Below, piece after piece: positions 24,461 to 33,077 of a stretch of DNA of 64,000 nt. Origin of the DNA: JAKPAM01 sp047601745 (lineage in GTDB: Bacteria > Pseudomonadota > Gammaproteobacteria > Burkholderiales > Burkholderiaceae_E); contig JASGIS010000001.1 of the NCBI GenBank assembly GCA_047601745.1, forward strand, positions 124,001 to 188,000. Direction: 5' to 3'. Position 1 is the stretch's first letter, and every line of letters starts with the position of its first letter. A program made the position numbers and the translations under genes. Below the pieces are notes generated by a model. The model did not search any database. It was not told where the DNA came from and saw nothing but the letters and a program-made list of their open reading frames with translations.

Positions 24461-25150
24461 TCAGACCGACAGGTACTGCTTGATCCGCGCGGCGTCGATC
24501 CGGTCGCGCGGGCTTTCGTGCACGAAGCGCCCGCCCTCGATCACGATCAACCGGTCGGCCACGTCCATCGCGAAACTGAGGATCTGCTCGGACACGATGA
24601 TCGTGATCTGGCGCATCTTGCGGATCTCGTTCAGCGCGCGGGCGATGTCCTTGATGATCGACGGCTGGATTCCCTCGGTCGGCTCGTCGAGCAGCAGCAC
24701 CTTCGGATCGGTCACCAGCGCCCGCGCGATCGCCAGTTGCTGCTGCTGTCCGCCCGACAGGTTGCCGCCCTTGCGCTTCCTCATCTCGTAGAGCACCGGA
24801 AACAGCGCGTAGATCTCGTCCGGTATCCGCTTGCCGGCCGACTTCTCCATCCCGGTCTCGATGTTCTCCTGCACCGTCAGCGTCGGAAAGATCATGCGCC
24901 CCTGCGGTACGTAACCGATCCCGGCCCGCGAGCGCTGGAAGCTCTCGGCACGGCTCAGGTCGCGCCCGTCGAGCTCGATCCGCCCCGACGTCATCGGCAG
25001 CGCGCCGATCAGCGACTTGAACAGCGTCGTCTTGCCCATCCCGTTGCGCCCCATCACCGCCAGCGCCTCGTTGCGGCCGGTCTCGAAGCTCAGCCCGTGC
25101 AGCGCCTCGCTCTGCCCGTAGCCGACATGCAGGTCCGTCACCTTCAGCAT
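24461..25150 (-). CDS. urtE: Urea/short-chain amide ABC transporter ATP-binding protein UrtE
   Basis: The 229-residue ATPase is of the LivF/UrtE type: Walker A at about residues 33-41 (GRNGMGKTT), signature LSGGQQQQLAIARAL, Walker B VLLLDEPTEGIQPSI. It energises uptake through UrtBC. The start is preceded by GGGAGCGCAAGG in the gap after urtD (45 bp). The IQPS segment is typical of the UrtE branch. It lies 70 bp upstream of fmdA. Confidence 0.92.
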   Translation of the reverse strand: MLKVTDLHVGYGQSEALHGLSFETGRNEALAVMGRNGMGKTTLFKSLIGALPMTSGRIELDGRDLSRAESFQRSRAGIGYVPQGRMIFPTLTVQENIETGMEKSAGKRIPDEIYALFPVLYEMRKRKGGNLSGGQQQQLAIARALVTDPKVLLLDEPTEGIQPSIIKDIARALNEIRKMRQITIIVSEQILSFAMDVADRLIVIEGGRFVHESPRDRIDAARIKQYLSV

Positions 25151-25195
25151 CGCCTTGCGCTCCCTTTGCGTGATTGCCGGATCACCCGCCCGCGT

Positions 25196-25942
25196 TCAGT
25201 GACCGAGATAGACATCGATCACCTTCGGATCCGCCTGCACCTTCTCCATCGGCCCTTCAGCCAGGATCCGGCCCTGATGCATCACCGTCACCTTGTGCGC
25301 GATCCGCGCGACGAACTCCATGTCGTGCTCGATGACGATCATCGAGCGGTTCTGGCAGATCTTCGTCAGCAGCTCGGCCGTCAGCTCGCGCTCGCGCACG
25401 CTCATCCCGGCGATCGGCTCGTCGAGCATCAGCAGCTCGGGTTCCTGCATCAGCAGCATGCCGATCTCCAGCCACTGCTTCTGGCCGTGCGACAGCAGGC
25501 CCGACTCGGTCTGCAACTGTTCGTGCAGCCCGATCTCGCGCGCCACCGAATCGATCCGCTCGAGCACGTCGGCGCTCGTCCTGAACGCCAGCGCGCCGAA
25601 CACGCCGCGCCCGCGCGGATACGAGACCTTCAGGTTGTCGAACACGGTCAGGTTCTCGTAGATCGACGGCGTCTGGAACTTGCGCCCGATCCCGGCGCGC
25701 ACGATCTCGTACTCGCGCAGCCGGGTCATCTCCTGGTCGCCGAAGGTCACCTTGCCGCTGCTGGCCTTCGTCTTGCCGCAGATCAGGTCCAGCAGCGTCG
25801 TCTTGCCCGCGCCGTTCGGCCCGATGATCACCCTGAGCTCGCCCTTCTCCACGTACAGGTTGATGTCGTCGACGGCCTTGAATCCGTCGAACGAGACCGT
25901 CAGCCCCTCGACCGCCAGCACGATCGGTGTGTTGCCCGCCAT
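25196..25942 (-). CDS. urtD: Urea/short-chain amide ABC transporter ATP-binding protein UrtD
   Basis: The 248-residue ATPase is of the LivG/UrtD type: Walker A GPNGAGKTTLLDLI (about 38-51), signature LSHGQKQWLEIGMLL and Walker B LLMLDEPIAGMSVRE. The SHGQKQWLEIGM variant is characteristic of UrtD. It starts 3 bp after the urtC stop, so it depends on translation of the unusual urtC tail. Confidence 0.93.
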   Translation of the reverse strand: MAGNTPIVLAVEGLTVSFDGFKAVDDINLYVEKGELRVIIGPNGAGKTTLLDLICGKTKASSGKVTFGDQEMTRLREYEIVRAGIGRKFQTPSIYENLTVFDNLKVSYPRGRGVFGALAFRTSADVLERIDSVAREIGLHEQLQTESGLLSHGQKQWLEIGMLLMQEPELLMLDEPIAGMSVRERELTAELLTKICQNRSMIVIEHDMEFVARIAHKVTVMHQGRILAEGPMEKVQADPKVIDVYLGH

Positions 25943-25945
25943 TGC

Positions 25946-27313
25946 TCAGGCTCCTTGTCCGTGGACCCTCGGCCCACCGTTGCCCACGGCGCCGTTACCC
26001 AGGGCGCCACCGCCGGCCACGCCATTGCCTCCAGCACCGTTACCCCCGGCGCCGCCGCCTCCAGCACCATTACCTGCGGCACCACTACTTCCGGCACCGT
26101 TACCCGCGGCACCGTTACCCCCGTTACCGATGCCCCCGGTACCGATGGCCGCCGCGCCAGCCGGCTTGCCGGGGTCCAGCGCGCCGCTCTCGCCGGCCGC
26201 CGTCATCGCTGCCGCCGCCGCTGCCGCCTTCGACGCCCGGCTCGCATCGCGGCCGAACAGCCTCGGCGCGACGTACTTCTGGTACACGCCGGCCAGCCCA
26301 TCGGGGAACGCCAGCACCACGCCGATGAACAGCGCCGCCATCAGGAACAGCCACAGATCGGGGAACGACTCCGAGAAATACGTCTTGCCGAAGTTCACCA
26401 GCAGCGTGCCGTACACCGCGCCGACCAGCGACATCCGGCCGCCGACCGCCGCGAAGATCACCATCTCGATCGACGGCACGATGCCGACGAACGACGGTGA
26501 CATGAAGCCGACCTGCAGCGTGAACATCGCGCCGCCGACCCCGGCAAGCCCCGCCGCCAGGCAGAACGCGAAGATCTGGAACATGCCGACGTCATAACCG
26601 GAGAACCTGACCCGGTTCTCCTTGTCGCGCATCGCCAGCAGCAGCGTGCCCAGCTTGCTGGACTGCACCCACCAGCACAGCGCGATCGAGACCAGCAGCA
26701 GCGCCGCGTTGACGAAATACAGCACGTACTTGGCCGAATCCGTGCGGATGTCCCAGCCGAGCAGCGTCTTCAGGTCGGTGATGCCGTTGACGCCGCCCGT
26801 ATACCCCTGCTGGCCGATGATCAGCACCGTCAGGATCAGCGCGACCGCCTGCGTGATGATCGCGAAGTACACGCCGCTGACGCGCCGCTTGAACATCGCG
26901 AAGCCGATGACGAAGGCCAGCGCCACCGGCACCGCCACCACCGCGATCAGCGCGAACGGCAGATGCTTGAACGGCACCCACCAGGTCGGCAGTTCGGTCA
27001 ACTGGTTCCAGTCCATGAAGTCCGGAATCCCCGGCGTCGACTGGATCTTCGTCGCCTCCGGATCCGAAGCCTCGAGCTTCAGGAACATCGCCATCGCGTA
27101 GCCGCCGAGCCCGAAGAAGATCCCCTGGCCCAGGCTGAGGATCCCGCCCCAGCCCCACAGCATCACCAGCCCGATCGCGACGAACGCGTAGGTCAGGTAC
27201 TTGCCGACCATGTTCAGCCGGAAGATGTCCAGCGTGGCCGGAAACACCACCAGGATCACCAGCGCCAGCAGCGCCATGCCGCCGATCGCACCGTTGCGCT
27301 TACTCCTGTTCAT
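25946..27313 (-). CDS. urtC: Urea/short-chain amide ABC transporter permease UrtC with Gly/Asn-rich tail
   Basis: The 455-residue permease is of the LivM/UrtC type. Residues 1-355 form the normal protein with about ten helices (LMLWGWGGILSLGQGIFFGL, GVNGITDLKTLLGWDI, AFPDGLAGVYQKYVAPRLFG). Residues 356-455 are an extra tail: an Ala-rich linker, then repeated Gly-Asn-Gly-Ala units ending GGPRVHGQGA. UrtC proteins normally stop near 355-385 residues. The start at ATG 27313 shares one base with the urtB stop (TGATG). The tail is probably cytosolic; its purpose is unknown. Confidence 0.92.
   Translation of the reverse strand: MNRSKRNGAIGGMALLALVILVVFPATLDIFRLNMVGKYLTYAFVAIGLVMLWGWGGILSLGQGIFFGLGGYAMAMFLKLEASDPEATKIQSTPGIPDFMDWNQLTELPTWWVPFKHLPFALIAVVAVPVALAFVIGFAMFKRRVSGVYFAIITQAVALILTVLIIGQQGYTGGVNGITDLKTLLGWDIRTDSAKYVLYFVNAALLLVSIALCWWVQSSKLGTLLLAMRDKENRVRFSGYDVGMFQIFAFCLAAGLAGVGGAMFTLQVGFMSPSFVGIVPSIEMVIFAAVGGRMSLVGAVYGTLLVNFGKTYFSESFPDLWLFLMAALFIGVVLAFPDGLAGVYQKYVAPRLFGRDASRASKAAAAAAAMTAAGESGALDPGKPAGAAAIGTGGIGNGGNGAAGNGAGSSGAAGNGAGGGGAGGNGAGGNGVAGGGALGNGAVGNGGPRVHGQGA
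25970..26160 (-). repeat. Degenerate GGTAACGG-type repeat encoding the UrtC tail
   Basis: On the coding strand, degenerate units of about 15-30 bp built on GGTAACGGTGC/GCCGGAGGC recur, giving Asn-Gly-Ala/Gly peptide repeats. This is the least complex sequence in the window and a likely site of slippage and length variation between strains. Confidence 0.7.
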
Positions 27314-28230
27314 CAGGCCTTCCTCACTTTGCTGGCGAACAACCCCTGCGGACGCAGCATCAGGATCACCACGACGATCAGCAGCGTCAGCACCCGTGCC
27401 ATCGATCCGGTCAGGAAGAACTCGCTGATCGACTGCGTCTGAGCGATCCCGAACGCCGAGGCCACGGTACCGAGCAGGCTCGCCGCGCCGCCGAAGGTCA
27501 CGACCAGGAACGCATCGACGATGTACAGCGACCCGCTGGTCGGGCCCGTCGAGCCGATCGTCGTGAACGCCGCGCCGGCGATCCCGGCCACGCCGCAGCC
27601 GATCGCGAACGTCAGCCGGTCGGTGCGGCGCGTATCGATGCCGATCGCGTTCGCCATCATCCGGTTCGACACCGTCGCCCGGACCCTCAGTCCCCAGCGC
27701 GACCGGTACATCGCCAGCATCACCAGCGCCGTCACCAGCAGCGTCAGTCCCATCACGAACAGACCGTTGATCGGGATGTCGACCCCTTCGACCGGCACCC
27801 ACGAACCCATCAGCCATTCGGGCATCGTCGGGCTGACCTCCTTGGGCCCGAACGTCGAGCGGAACACCTGCTGCATCCCCAGCGACAGGCCCCAGGTGGC
27901 CAGCAGCGTGTCCAGCGGCCGCTTGTACAGGTGCCGGATCAACGCCCACTCGGCCAGCCAGCCCAGCATGAACGCCAGCACGAACGCGACCGCGATCGCG
28001 AACGGGAAATACGACTGCTGCAGGCCCGGCGCGTAGCTGTCGACCAGCGTCGAAGCCATGTAGATCGTGTACGCGCCGACCGTCATGAACTCGCCGTGCG
28101 CCATGTTGATCACGCCCATCTGCCCGAAGATGATCGCCAGGCCCAGCCCCATCAGCAGCAGCACGCTGAACAGGCTCAGGCCCGCGAACCCTTGCATCAG
28201 GCCGATGTTGAACATGTCGTTCAGGGTCAT
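27313..28230 (-). CDS. urtB: Urea/short-chain amide ABC transporter permease UrtB (short form)
   Basis: The 305-residue LivH-type permease has about eight helices, with the family segment LGLAIIFGQMGVINMAHGEF and the later VVTFGGAASLLGTVASAFGI. Many proteobacterial UrtB proteins carry a periplasmic N-terminal extension of about 200 residues; it is absent here, as in FmdE-like amide permeases. It starts 31 bp after urtA. Confidence 0.92.
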   Translation of the reverse strand: MTLNDMFNIGLMQGFAGLSLFSVLLLMGLGLAIIFGQMGVINMAHGEFMTVGAYTIYMASTLVDSYAPGLQQSYFPFAIAVAFVLAFMLGWLAEWALIRHLYKRPLDTLLATWGLSLGMQQVFRSTFGPKEVSPTMPEWLMGSWVPVEGVDIPINGLFVMGLTLLVTALVMLAMYRSRWGLRVRATVSNRMMANAIGIDTRRTDRLTFAIGCGVAGIAGAAFTTIGSTGPTSGSLYIVDAFLVVTFGGAASLLGTVASAFGIAQTQSISEFFLTGSMARVLTLLIVVVILMLRPQGLFASKVRKA

Positions 28231-28261
28231 CGGAGTCGCTCCATCGACGGCATCGCCGCGC

Positions 28262-29515
28262 TTATTGATAGCCTTTGGGGAACGGATCCGGCTTGATCAG
28301 TTCGGGCGACTCGGCCACGACCTTGAACTGGCCGTCGAGCTGCGCCTCGCCGATCCGCGCCTTCGACCACAGGTGGTGGTTCGGGTCGATCTTCACGTAG
28401 CCCTCGGGCGCTTCCTTGAACTCGATGCCGGCCGAGCCCTCGGCGATCCGGTCCACGTCGAAGCTGCCGACCTTCTCGACCGTCGCCTTCCACAGCCACG
28501 GACCGAGGTAAGCGGCCTGCGTCACGTCGCCGATCACGGCCTTCGGACCGTACTTGGCCTTGAACGCCTCGACGAACTTCTTGTTGTTGGCGTTGTCCAG
28601 CGACTGGAAGTACTTCATGCACGCGTAGAAGCCGGCGATGTTCTCGCCGCCGATGCCCAGCACCTCGTCCTCGGTCACCGAGATCGTCAGCAGCTTCTGC
28701 TTGTCCGCGGTGATGCCGGCGGCCTTCAACTGCTTGTAGAACGACACGTTCGAGCCGCCGACGACCGCGCAGTAGATGACGTCGGGCTTGGCGATCTTGA
28801 TCTTGTTGATCAGCGAGTTGAAGTTCGTGTGGCCCAGCGGGTAATACTCCTCGCCGACGACCTTGCTGCCCTGCAGGTGCTGTTCGATGTGCTTGCGCGC
28901 GATCTTCATCGACGTGCGCGGCCAGATGTAGTCCGAGCCGACCAGGAAGTAGGTCTTGGCGGCCTTCTCCTTCGACACCCAGTCCAGGCCCCACAGGATC
29001 TGCTGCGTCGCCTCCTGGCCGGTGTAGATCACGTTCTTGCTCTGCTCCAGGCCTTCGTAGAAGGTCGGGTAATAGAGCATTCCGTTCTCCTTCTCGAAGA
29101 TCGGCAGCACGGCCTTGCGCGAGGCCGAGGTCCAGCAGCCGAACACCGCGGCGACGCGATCGTTGACCAGCAGCTTCTTCGATTTCTCGGCGAAGGTCGG
29201 CCAGTCCGACGCGCCGTCCTCCTTGATGACCTTGATCTTGCGGCCCAGCACGCCGCCCATCGCGTTGATCTGGTCGATCGCCAACTGCTCGGCCTGGATC
29301 GAACCGGTCTCGGAAATCGCCATCGTGCCGGTCGCCGAATGCAGTTGCCCGACGGTCACTTCGGTGTCGGTGATCGCCAGCTTGGTCGTATTGACCTTCG
29401 CGGTCGGGAACTGCTGCGCCAGACCCAGCGCCGGCACGCCGATCAGCGGCAGCGCGCCGAGCCCCTGCACGAGCCGGCGGCGGTTCGCGGAGAACGGATC
29501 ACGAGAGTCGGTCAT
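28262..29515 (-). CDS. urtA: Urea/short-chain amide ABC transporter substrate-binding protein UrtA/FmdD
   Basis: The 417-residue periplasmic binding protein captures amide or urea. The N-terminus has a twin-arginine-like signal (NRRRLVQGLGALPLIGVPAL) with a cleavage site near ALGLAQQ. The mature part matches UrtA/FmdD: VGQLHSATGTMAISETGS, EDGASDWPTFAEKSKKLL, FGCWTSASRKAVLPIFE and LDWVSKEKAAKTYFLVGSDY. The start is set at ATG 29515; a TTG at 29521 sits closer to the AGGAG site and could add two residues. First gene of urtABCDE-fmdAB. The neighbouring formamidase suggests amides as well as urea. Confidence 0.93.
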   Translation of the reverse strand: MTDSRDPFSANRRRLVQGLGALPLIGVPALGLAQQFPTAKVNTTKLAITDTEVTVGQLHSATGTMAISETGSIQAEQLAIDQINAMGGVLGRKIKVIKEDGASDWPTFAEKSKKLLVNDRVAAVFGCWTSASRKAVLPIFEKENGMLYYPTFYEGLEQSKNVIYTGQEATQQILWGLDWVSKEKAAKTYFLVGSDYIWPRTSMKIARKHIEQHLQGSKVVGEEYYPLGHTNFNSLINKIKIAKPDVIYCAVVGGSNVSFYKQLKAAGITADKQKLLTISVTEDEVLGIGGENIAGFYACMKYFQSLDNANNKKFVEAFKAKYGPKAVIGDVTQAAYLGPWLWKATVEKVGSFDVDRIAEGSAGIEFKEAPEGYVKIDPNHHLWSKARIGEAQLDGQFKVVAESPELIKPDPFPKGYQ

Positions 29516-29608
29516 GTTCAATCACACTCCTGTTGGAAGAGAGGCCGACGAACCACACTGGTGCGACGTCATGGCTCGCATCTTCACGGCAGGTCCGACC
29601 GCGCCGGA

Positions 29609-29626
29609 ATACGTCAATTGACGTAT
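29609..29626. promoter_or_regulatory. Perfect 18-bp palindrome between the amide operon and the sensor kinase
   Basis: ATACGTCAATTGACGTAT is a perfect palindrome without a spacer. It lies 94 bp from the urtA start and 71 bp from the kinase start, the only such symmetric element in this 181-bp divergent region. The nearby response regulator has a LuxR-type DNA-binding domain, and such domains bind palindromes of this size, so this is its likely operator. The assignment is inferred from symmetry and position. Confidence 0.65.
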
Positions 29627-29696
29627 CGCGGATCCGCCGGCGATTGGGCAAGGTGCGCGCCAGAAAGGCACGAACCTTGCTTGACCCGACGCGCAC

Positions 29697-32600
29697 ATGT
29701 CGACACCGCCCGCCACTCTCGACACCCGTCCCGTCCAGAAGATCATCAAGATCCGCCGCGACTACAACCGTTGGGTCGCCGACGAGACGCTCGAGGACTA
29801 CGCGCTGCGCTTCACGCCGCGGCATTTCCGCAAATGGAGCATGCTGCGCGTCGCGAACACCGCTTGGGGCGCGGTGTCGTTCCTCGCGCTCGAGGCGATC
29901 GGCGCGTCGATCACGCTCAGCTACGGCCTGTCCAGCGCGATGTCGGCGATCGCCGTGGTCAGCGTGCTGCTGTTCCTGACCGGCCTGCCGATCGCTTACC
30001 AGGCCGCGCGCAACGGGCTGGACATGGACCTGGTTGCCCGCGGCGCCGGTTTCGGTTACCTCGGCTCGACGATCACGTCGCTGATCTACGCCGGCTTCAC
30101 GTTCATCTTCCTAGCGCTGGAGTCGGCGATCATGGCGCAGGCGCTCGAACTATGGTTCGGCCTGCCGCGCTGGCTCGGTTACCTGATCAGCGTCATCGTC
30201 ATCATTCCGCTGGTCACGCACGGCGTGACGCTGCTGTCGCGGCTGCAGTTGTGGACGCAGCCGCTATGGCTGATGCTGGGCCTGGCTCCTTTCGTCGCGA
30301 TCGCGATCAAGGATCCGCAGGCGTTCCAGTCGCTGGCGGCGCTACGAGGCGACGGCGCGGACGGCGACGCATTCTCGTGGGCCGCGTTCGGCGCCGCCGC
30401 CACCGTCATCGCCGCGCTGATCGGACAGATCGGCGAGCAGGTCGACTTCCTGCGCTTCATGCCCGAGCGCACGCGCGAGAACCGCGTCCGCTGGTGGCTG
30501 GCCGTCGTCGCCGCCGGCCCCGGCTGGATCGTGCCCGGCGCGATCAAGATGGTCGCCGGCGCGTTCCTCGCGTCGCTGGCGATCCGGCACGGCGCCACCG
30601 CCGCGCAGGCCGTCGAGCCCACGCACATGTACCGGGTGGGCTTCGAATACGTGGTCGGTTCCGGCAGCCTGGCCGTGCTGCTGACCGGCGTCTTCGTCGT
30701 CGTCTCGCAGATCAAGATCAACGTCACCAACGCGTACGCCGGATCGCTGGCCTGGTCGAACTTCTTCGCGCGCCTGACGCGCAGCCATCCGGGCCGCGTC
30801 GTCTGGCTGTTCTTCAACGTCGTCATCGCCGTGCTGCTGATGACGCTCGGCGTGTTCGAGGCGCTCGAGCGCGTGCTCGGCCTGTACTCGCACCTGGCCG
30901 TCGCCTGGGTCGGCGCGCTAGTCGGCGACCTCGTCGTCAGCAAGCCGCTCGGCTGGTCGCCGCGGCGCATCGAGTTCAAGCGCGCGCACCTGCACGACAT
31001 CAATCCGTCCGGCTTCGGCGCGATGTGCATCGCGTCGCTGTCGTCGATCGCCGCGTATTCGGGCGTGTTCGGCGACGGCCTGCGCAGCGCGTCGTCGGCG
31101 ATCGCGCTGGCCGTCTCGTTCGTCTGCGCGCCGCTGATCGCGATCGCCACGCGCGGCCGGTACGCGATCGCGCGCGAACCCGTCGACTTCGGCCCGCGCC
31201 ATCGCACGCTGCGCTGCGTCGTCTGCCGCAACCGCTTCGAGGCCGACGACATGGCCGCCTGCCCCGCGTACAACGGCGCGATCTGCTCGCTGTGCTGCAC
31301 GCTCGAAGCGCGTTGCAACGACCGCTGCAAGCCGGGCAGGCGCCTGCTCGAGCAGCTTGTCGACCTGCTGCAGCGCTGGCTTCCGCGCCGCCTGGCGCCC
31401 GCCGTGGTCCGGCGCTCGCTGCAGCAGTGCCTGCTGCTGGCCGGCATGATGCTCGCGTTCGGCGCGCTGTTGTGGCTGCTCTATACGCAAGAGACTTATC
31501 GCGGCGACACCTTCGTCGCGCAGTCGCCGCCGGCGCTGCGCTTCCTGTTCCTCAAGATCTTCCTGGCGCTGGGCCTGCTCGCCGCGATCGCGTCCTGGTG
31601 GCTCGTGCTGACCAACGAGAGCCGGCAGATCGCGCAGCAGGAATCCGAACGGCAGAACCAGTTGCTGCAGAAGGAGATCGATGCCCACCGCCGGACCGAC
31701 GCGCTGCTGCAGCGGGCCAAGGAGCACGCCGAGAGCGCCAGCCTGGCCAAGAGCCGCTTCGTCACCGGCATGAGCCACGAGTTGCGCTCGCCGCTGAACA
31801 GCATCCTCGGCTATTCGCAGATCCTGCTGCGCGACCGTTCGCTGTCGACGCCGCAGCGCGACGCGGTCGGCACGATCCGGCGCAACGGCGAGCACCTGAC
31901 CGGCCTCGTCGACGGCCTGCTCGAACTGTCGCGGATCGAGGCCGGCAAGCTGCGCCTCGAACGCGAACCGATCGAGCTGCCCGAGTTCCTCGACCAGATC
32001 GTGCGGATGTTCGAGCCGCTGGCCAGCGACAAAGGCCTGCGCTTCCGCGCCGAGATCGATCCCCACCTGCCCCGGCAAGTCCACGCCGATCCCAAGCGGC
32101 TGCGCCAGATCCTGATCAACCTGCTGAGCAACGCGATCAAGTTCACCGTCGCCGGCTCGGTCACGCTGCGCGTGCGCCATCTGCGCGAGATCGCCCACAT
32201 CCAGGTCGAGGACACCGGCATCGGCATCGCCGCGACGGATCTCGAGCGGATCTTCCTGCCGTTCGAGCGGGCGGACGGCGCGGCGATGGCCGAAGGAACG
32301 GGCCTGGGCCTGACGATCACCCGCATGCTGGTCGACCTGATGGGCGGCGACGTCAAGCTGCGCAGCACACCGGGCATCGGCAGCAGCTTCATGGTGCGCG
32401 CCTACCTGCCGGCGCTGCGCGAGGTCGGCGAACGGATCGCGCCGCAGGCCTTGAGCGGCTACCTCGGTCCGCGCCGGACGATCCTGGTCGTCGACGACCA
32501 GCCGTCGCACCGCGCGGTGCTGCGCGGGCTGCTGGAACCGCTCGGCTTCGCGATCGTCGAGGCCGGCACCGCCGCCGACGGCCTCGCGGCCTTCGAGGCC

Positions 32601-33077
32601 GCGCGGCCCGACCTGGTCCTGCTCGACATCAACCTGCCCGACGCGACCGGCTGGACCGTCTGCCGGACGCTGCGCGCGCGCGGGCACTCGGAGCTGCCGG
32701 TGGTGATGACCTCGGCCAACGCGTACGAGAACAACGCCGACACCTGGCTGCGCTACGGCTGCGATGGATTCGTCTGCAAACCGGTCGGCGATACCGAGCT
32801 GTTCTCGGTGCTTCGGCGGCTGCTGAACCTGACCTGGACCGACGACGCCGGCTCCCGCCCGGCCAGCGAAGACCTGCGCGAACTGCTCGAACTGGCCAGC
32901 GGCGCTTACCCGCGGGCGCTGCGCGCGCGCATCGCCGAGCTGCGGGCCGAGCAGCCGTCGCTGGCGACCTGGCTCGATGCGCTGACGGCGATGCTGGACG
33001 GACCGAACGACGCGCTGTGCCGGCATCTGGCCACGGCCCTGCAGGAACGGGACGAACGTGCCACGCGATCGATCTGA
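29697..33077 (+). CDS. NCS1-transporter-fused hybrid sensor histidine kinase with cysteine cluster
   Basis: This 1126-residue protein combines five parts. Residues 45-500 are an NCS1-type purine/cytosine/allantoin permease with about twelve helices (YNRWVADETLEDYALRF near the start). Residues 507-544 hold eight cysteines (507, 510, 522, 530, 533, 534, 540, 544), a probable metal-binding ribbon. Two more helices (about 573-592, 617-637) and a coiled coil (640-690) follow. The kinase core has H694 (SHELRSPLN), N812, D839 (DTGIGI) and GTGLGL. A receiver domain (927-1045) has phospho-acceptor D977, and a helical tail ends the protein. It is divergent from the amide operon and overlaps or abuts its response regulator, so it probably senses amide/urea or a related nitrogen compound through the transporter-like domain. 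Confidence 0.9.
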   Translation: MSTPPATLDTRPVQKIIKIRRDYNRWVADETLEDYALRFTPRHFRKWSMLRVANTAWGAVSFLALEAIGASITLSYGLSSAMSAIAVVSVLLFLTGLPIAYQAARNGLDMDLVARGAGFGYLGSTITSLIYAGFTFIFLALESAIMAQALELWFGLPRWLGYLISVIVIIPLVTHGVTLLSRLQLWTQPLWLMLGLAPFVAIAIKDPQAFQSLAALRGDGADGDAFSWAAFGAAATVIAALIGQIGEQVDFLRFMPERTRENRVRWWLAVVAAGPGWIVPGAIKMVAGAFLASLAIRHGATAAQAVEPTHMYRVGFEYVVGSGSLAVLLTGVFVVVSQIKINVTNAYAGSLAWSNFFARLTRSHPGRVVWLFFNVVIAVLLMTLGVFEALERVLGLYSHLAVAWVGALVGDLVVSKPLGWSPRRIEFKRAHLHDINPSGFGAMCIASLSSIAAYSGVFGDGLRSASSAIALAVSFVCAPLIAIATRGRYAIAREPVDFGPRHRTLRCVVCRNRFEADDMAACPAYNGAICSLCCTLEARCNDRCKPGRRLLEQLVDLLQRWLPRRLAPAVVRRSLQQCLLLAGMMLAFGALLWLLYTQETYRGDTFVAQSPPALRFLFLKIFLALGLLAAIASWWLVLTNESRQIAQQESERQNQLLQKEIDAHRRTDALLQRAKEHAESASLAKSRFVTGMSHELRSPLNSILGYSQILLRDRSLSTPQRDAVGTIRRNGEHLTGLVDGLLELSRIEAGKLRLEREPIELPEFLDQIVRMFEPLASDKGLRFRAEIDPHLPRQVHADPKRLRQILINLLSNAIKFTVAGSVTLRVRHLREIAHIQVEDTGIGIAATDLERIFLPFERADGAAMAEGTGLGLTITRMLVDLMGGDVKLRSTPGIGSSFMVRAYLPALREVGERIAPQALSGYLGPRRTILVVDDQPSHRAVLRGLLEPLGFAIVEAGTAADGLAAFEAARPDLVLLDINLPDATGWTVCRTLRARGHSELPVVMTSANAYENNADTWLRYGCDGFVCKPVGDTELFSVLRRLLNLTWTDDAGSRPASEDLRELLELASGAYPRALRARIAELRAEQPSLATWLDALTAMLDGPNDALCRHLATALQERDERATRSI

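Noticed and set aside
25946..26250. UrtC tail as a frameshift read-through
   Set aside because: The frame stays open with consistent Gly/Asn/Ala coding and ends 3 bp before urtD; nothing indicates a frameshift, although an assembly error in the repeat remains possible.
24287..26500. 737-residue plus-strand open frame
   Set aside because: Antisense to urtE, urtD and urtC; histidine/arginine-rich shadow. Its proline-rich relative at 25680-26597 is the mirror of the UrtC repeat tail.
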